A stretch of DNA of 64,000 bases, from positions 1 through 64,000 of the forward strand of contig DATHAA010000076.1 of assembly GCA_035296905.1 (NCBI GenBank), written 5' to 3'. The notes below the pieces were generated by a model, which worked only from the letters and a program-made list of their open reading frames with translations, was not told the DNA's origin and made no database searches. This DNA comes from DATEOR01 sp035296905 (GTDB lineage Bacteria > Actinomycetota > Thermoleophilia > Gaiellales > Gaiellaceae). Below, piece after piece: positions 60,811 to 64,000 of the stretch. Numbering within the stretch: the stretch's first letter is position 1; each line of letters begins with the position of its first letter. A program made the position numbers and the translations under genes.

Positions 60811-62580
60811 ATGCGGCAGGTCAACGGCACGAGGGGCAATCTGCGAGGCAGTGCGCTTTGGGGTAAGCCCAGGGGCGAGTCTCGTTCCAGCGCGCTCTGG
60901 GGCGAGCCCGGGCGTGGTTTCGCCATTTTGGCGCTCGTCGCTGCTTTGGCCGCGCCGGTCGCGGCAACCGCGGGACAGACGGCGCGCTCCATGCAGGCAG
61001 CGCGTGCGCTCGTTCCCGCGAGCCTGATGGCGGATGCGGAAGCGCATCCCACCAAGGTCTTCAACGTCATCGTGCAGGGCACCCGTGGGACGAAGAGTGC
61101 CAGGGTCGCCGGCCAGGTCGGGAACTCCGAGAAGTCGAAGCCCGGCAAGGCGAAGGGCCTGAAGAAGAGCTTCACGAGCGTGAACGGCGTCTCCGCCGAG
61201 CTCACGGGCGCACAGATCCTCGACCTCGCCAAGCGGCCGGGGATCCTCGCAATCACACCCGACGCCCGGATCCGCCTGTCCGGCCAGTTCTCGAACGACG
61301 AGACGTGGGTGGATTCGGCCGGCGTGGCCGACTTCTTCGTCGGAAACACCCTCGCGCCGCTGACCGTGCCCGCGATCGCGATCGTGGACAGCGGCGTGCA
61401 GTCCAGCCGCCTCGACTTCGGTGGTCGTGTGGTCAAGCAGGTGACGATGACAGGCCTCCTTCCGAACTCGCCCGGCGACGGCCGCGGTCACGGAACCTTC
61501 GTGGCCGGCATCGCCGCGGGCTCCAAGGCCGGCTATGCCGGTGCGGCGCCCACGGCACCGATCGTCTCGATCGACGTCATGGACGACAACGGCATGGCGA
61601 TGACGAGCGACGTCATCGCGGCCGCGGACTGGATCCTCGCGAACAAGACGCGCTACAACATCCGCGTCGCGAACTTCTCCCTCCAGTCCACGGTCCCCGC
61701 GAGCTTCATGTACGACCCGCTGGACAAGGCTGTCGAGAAGCTCTGGTTCAACGGCGTGGTCGTCGTGGCGGCCGCCGGCAACTACGGAGTCGACGGTCTG
61801 CCCACCACCGTCGCATACGCTCCCGGCAACGATCCGTTCGTGATCTCCGTCGGCGCGTCCGACACGAACAACACCGGCTACACGTCGAACGACGACACCG
61901 CAGCTCCGTGGTCGGCCTACGGGTACACGCTGGACGGCTTTGCGAAGCCGGACATCGGCGCCCCCGGCCGCTACGTCGTCGGCCCGGTGCCTTCGCTCTC
62001 GACGATGCCGCTCGAGCATCCAGAGCGTCTGACGTCCTCCGGCTACATGTGGATGTCCGGAACGTCGTTCTCCGCTCCGATGGTCTCGGGCGCGGCAGCC
62101 CTGATCCTGGCCAAGAACCCGAACTGGACTCCGGATAAGGTCAAGGGTGCGCTGATGCTGACCGCACGGCCGACCGCCGCTGCGAGCATGTCTCGGCGTC
62201 GGCGAGCTGAACGCGAAGGCCGCCTTCGACGCCACGAACCCGCCCAATCCGAACCTCGGCCTAAACCAGTACGTCGGCGCCGACGGAACCGGCGGCGTGG
62301 CCTTCGACTCGGCCAGCTGGGCGAACGCGGTCACCGCGAACGCTTCCTGGAACCAGGCCTCGTGGAACCAGGCTTCCTGGAACCAGGCCTCGTGGGCAAA
62401 CGCCTCCTGGAACGCAGCCAGCTGGGCAAACGCGTCCTGGAACCAGGCGAGCTGGTCATCGGCCTCCTGGAACGCTGCCAGCTGGGCAGCCGCTTCCTGG
62501 GCCGCGGCGAGCTGGAACGCGGCGAGCTGGGCAGCCGCCTCCTGGGCCGCGTAGATGGTCAAACGCGCCGAACGGGCTGA
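60811..62580 (+). CDS. Secreted S8 subtilisin-like protease with ASW-repeat tail, tail frameshifted
   Basis: A long N-region with two SALWG motifs (RGSALWGKPRG, RSSALWGEPGRG) precedes a signal-like hydrophobic stretch (FAILALVAALAAPVAATA). An I9-type propeptide-like region and the catalytic domain follow. The triad is visible: Asp in IAIVDSGVQS, His in GRGHGTFVAGIA, Ser in SGTSFSAPMVSGAA, with oxyanion Asn in AAAGNYGV. Near 62195 a single base is missing. The proper frame continues GVGELNAKAAFDATNPPNP into an ASW-type repeat tail ending at 62554. The literal frame used here ends at 62580 in an artificial Leu/Glu/Gly-rich tail. ATG 60811 is chosen by homology with the second copy. Confidence 0.85.
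   Translation: MRQVNGTRGNLRGSALWGKPRGESRSSALWGEPGRGFAILALVAALAAPVAATAGQTARSMQAARALVPASLMADAEAHPTKVFNVIVQGTRGTKSARVAGQVGNSEKSKPGKAKGLKKSFTSVNGVSAELTGAQILDLAKRPGILAITPDARIRLSGQFSNDETWVDSAGVADFFVGNTLAPLTVPAIAIVDSGVQSSRLDFGGRVVKQVTMTGLLPNSPGDGRGHGTFVAGIAAGSKAGYAGAAPTAPIVSIDVMDDNGMAMTSDVIAAADWILANKTRYNIRVANFSLQSTVPASFMYDPLDKAVEKLWFNGVVVVAAAGNYGVDGLPTTVAYAPGNDPFVISVGASDTNNTGYTSNDDTAAPWSAYGYTLDGFAKPDIGAPGRYVVGPVPSLSTMPLEHPERLTSSGYMWMSGTSFSAPMVSGAAALILAKNPNWTPDKVKGALMLTARPTAAASMSRRRRAEREGRLRRHEPAQSEPRPKPVRRRRRNRRRGLRLGQLGERGHRERFLEPGLVEPGFLEPGLVGKRLLERSQLGKRVLEPGELVIGLLERCQLGSRFLGRGELERGELGSRLLGRVDGQTRRTG
62312..62551 (+). repeat. Tandem 15-base repeat encoding ASWxx pentapeptides
   Basis: In the frame of 62297-62554 the DNA encodes about 14 consecutive five-residue units of the form ASWNQ, ASWAN, ASWNA, ASWSS or ASWAA after a first SASWANAVTA. 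It forms the C-terminal tail of the first subtilase once the upstream frameshift is repaired, and ends in TAG 62552-62554. The Trp spacing is strictly regular, suggesting a beta-solenoid or a surface-binding tail; this is inference. Confidence 0.85.
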
Positions 62581-62603
62581 TCCCCCGAACGAGTGAGATT
62601 CGG

Positions 62604-62638
62604 GCCTCTCCCGCAAAAGGGGGAGGCTCCGTTCGTTT
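62604..62638 (+). terminator. Terminator between the two subtilase genes
   Basis: GCCTCTCCC (62604-62612) pairs with GGGGGAGGC (62619-62627), with one G-T pair, around GCAAAA. TCCGTTCGTTT follows. It lies 50 bases after the repeat-tail stop. Confidence 0.65.
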
Positions 62639-62723
62639 AACGCCCCTAGCTTGCGACGTGGCGTTCAACCTCACTCGGCCCTGCGGCCTTTCGGTGAGTG
62701 AGAAGGGCAGGAAGACTCGATTG

Positions 62724-64000
62724 ATGCGGCTCGATCGCGACAGGAACGGAGAAAGGCAAGACGCCCTCTCGGGCAAGCCCAAGCGCGAGACGCGCTCGAG
62801 CGCGCTCTGGGGCAAGGGCGGACGCGGCTTTGTGTCGCTCATCGTCGTCGCGCTGGCGCTGACGGCCTCTACGGCTGCAAGCGCCTCGTCCCGGTACGCC
62901 TACACGACGCCGGGTCTGCTCGCGTCTGCAAAGGCGAATCCCTCGCAGACGTTCAACGTCATCGTTCAGGGCGATGCCGACAAGACCACCGGCGCCATCG
63001 CCTCGGTCGTCAAGAACGAGCTGAAGAGCGGCGAGCGCGGCGCAGCGAAGGGCATCAAGCGGCAGTTCACATCCGTGAACGGGCTCGCTGCGAACCTGGC
63101 CGGCGCCCAGATCCTCCACCTGGTCTCGAAGAACGGGATTTCCGCGATCACGACGGACTCGGCGGTGCAGCTCGCCGGCAGCCTCTCTAACAAGCAGCGC
63201 TGGCCGTTCGTCTCCGGCGTCCAGAAGTTCTGGGCGAGTGGGAGCTCGGCCGCGACGCCCACGATCGCCGTCGTCGACTCCGGTATCGACGCTTCGCGCT
63301 CCGACTTCGGCGGTCGCGTCGTCGCCGAGGTGAACATGACCTCGCTGGCGGGCAATTCCGCCGGCGACGGCCGCGGCCACGGCACCTTCGTGGCCGGGAT
63401 CGCAGCGGGCTCGGGCGAGGGCTATGCCGGCGCCGCGCCCGCCTCCAAGCTCGTCTCAATCGACGTCATGGACGACCAGGGCATGGCGATGACGCGCGAC
63501 GTCATCGGCGCCGCCGACTGGATCCTTCAGAACAAGGACAAGTACGGCATCCGCGTCGCCAACTTCTCGCTCCACTCATCCCAGGCGAACAGCTTCATGT
63601 ACGACCCGCTGGACAAGGCGGTCGAGCGGCTCTGGCTCTCGGGTGTGGTCGTCGTGGCGGCCGCCGGCAACTACGGCGTCGAGGGCAAGCCGAGCGGCGT
63701 GCCGTTCGCACCGGGCAGCGATCCCTTCGTGATCACGGTCGGCGCGGACGACATCGACGGCTCCGTCTCGACGAACGACGACTACACCGCTCCGTGGTCG
63801 GCCTACGGATACACGCTTGACGGCTTCGCCAAGCCCGACATCGCGGCGCCTGGCCGGTACATGGTCGGCCCTGTACCCGCCGCTTCGACCCTCGTCACCG
63901 AAAAGCCGGCGAGCGTCGTGGCCCCCGGCTACATCCAACTCTCCGGTACCTCGTTCTCGGCTCCGGTCGTCGCCGGCGCAGCCGCCCAGATCCTCTCAGT
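62724..64000 (+). CDS. Second secreted subtilisin-like protease, cut by the window end
   Basis: Starts ATG 62724 (MRLDRDRNGERQDALSGKPK) and is open to the last base, 425 codons so far. It parallels the first subtilase closely: TRSSALWGKGGRGFVSLIVV at the N-terminus, propeptide-like FNVIVQGDADKTTGAIAS, Asp in IAVVDSGIDASRSDFGG, His in GRGHGTFVAGIAAGS, Asn in AAAGNYGVEG and Ser in LSGTSFSAPVVAGA. The tail lies beyond the window. A tandem duplication of the preceding gene is the simplest origin. Unlike its neighbour it shows no frameshift in the part seen. Confidence 0.9.
   Translation, partial: MRLDRDRNGERQDALSGKPKRETRSSALWGKGGRGFVSLIVVALALTASTAASASSRYAYTTPGLLASAKANPSQTFNVIVQGDADKTTGAIASVVKNELKSGERGAAKGIKRQFTSVNGLAANLAGAQILHLVSKNGISAITTDSAVQLAGSLSNKQRWPFVSGVQKFWASGSSAATPTIAVVDSGIDASRSDFGGRVVAEVNMTSLAGNSAGDGRGHGTFVAGIAAGSGEGYAGAAPASKLVSIDVMDDQGMAMTRDVIGAADWILQNKDKYGIRVANFSLHSSQANSFMYDPLDKAVERLWLSGVVVVAAAGNYGVEGKPSGVPFAPGSDPFVITVGADDIDGSVSTNDDYTAPWSAYGYTLDGFAKPDIAAPGRYMVGPVPAASTLVTEKPASVVAPGYIQLSGTSFSAPVVAGAAAQILS

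Noticed and set aside
1..64000. CRISPR arrays, rRNA genes or complete tRNA genes
   Set aside because: No regularly spaced short direct repeats with unique spacers, and no rRNA or full cloverleaf sequences, were recognised. The only tight tandem repeat is the protein-coding ASW tail.

Overview
The window is GC-rich (codons mostly G/C-ending) and looks chromosomal, from a deep-branching actinobacterium. I infer class Thermoleophilia (Gaiellales/Solirubrobacterales-like). The grounds are subtilases with tryptophan-rich ASW-type tail repeats, a MurT/GatD pair, diaminopimelate synthesis through a DapL-type aminotransferase, and the actinobacterial orders rimP-nusA-ylxR-infB, rpsO-pnp-M16-dapB-dapA-rnj and recA-recX-rny-miaB-miaA-dapF. 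No rRNA gene is present, so the placement is inference.

Bases 1-9,400 are an accessory region unlike the rest. About ten unrelated small gene modules lie on both strands: an M23 peptidase, a broken Ltp-type gene, a lipoprotein, a DUF6966-like protein, an arginine-deiminase-family enzyme, a frameshifted secreted protein, a methyltransferase, a HEAT-repeat protein, a secreted membrane protein, a broken zinc ribbon and a RidA protein. They are separated by copies of one short repeat. Nine copies plus one 5' half copy all point the same way, and none was seen in the remaining 54 kb. The repeat reads as a conserved C-terminal peptide (DNGRRSP-x-KLLR then VVARLLGRKA) usually followed at once by a stop. 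The layout resembles a gene-cassette array but lacks canonical integron attC cores, and it is the main candidate for an undescribed system.

Bases 9,580-18,660 hold a long, tightly overlapping operon for translation and RNA maturation: rimP, nusA, ylxR, infB, a DUF503 gene, rbfA, nrnA, truB, an MFS gene and ribF. It starts behind a terminator/antiterminator-like leader. Bases 18,589-29,451 hold a gamma-glutamyltransferase, rpsO-pnp with a large intergenic stem-loop, an EamA transporter antisense to the pnp tail, a flavin reductase, and the M16 peptidase-dapB-dapA-rnj block.

Bases 29,635-41,607 hold an enolase-superfamily gene, a nucleoside-salvage set (ribokinase, nucleoside hydrolase), ftsK and a BMP-type nucleoside ABC importer. 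Together the importer, hydrolase and kinase would take up nucleosides, release the base and phosphorylate the ribose. Bases 41,643-58,545 hold a RodZ-like gene, cinA, thpR, recA, recX, rny, a heavily decayed NucH-like gene, miaB, miaA, a DapF homologue lacking both catalytic cysteines, dapL, hflX, dut, a Nudix gene, a nucleotide cyclase, a lone peptide-type permease and a CGNR regulator. The window ends with gatD-murT (lipid II amidation) and two tandem secreted subtilases, the second cut by the window edge.

Several genes carry single-base frameshifts (the Ltp gene, the secreted protein at 4.7-5.4 kb, the zinc ribbon, the NucH-like gene, the first subtilase's tail, and probably the 5' end of thpR). 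Real decay and assembly error cannot be told apart from sequence alone.
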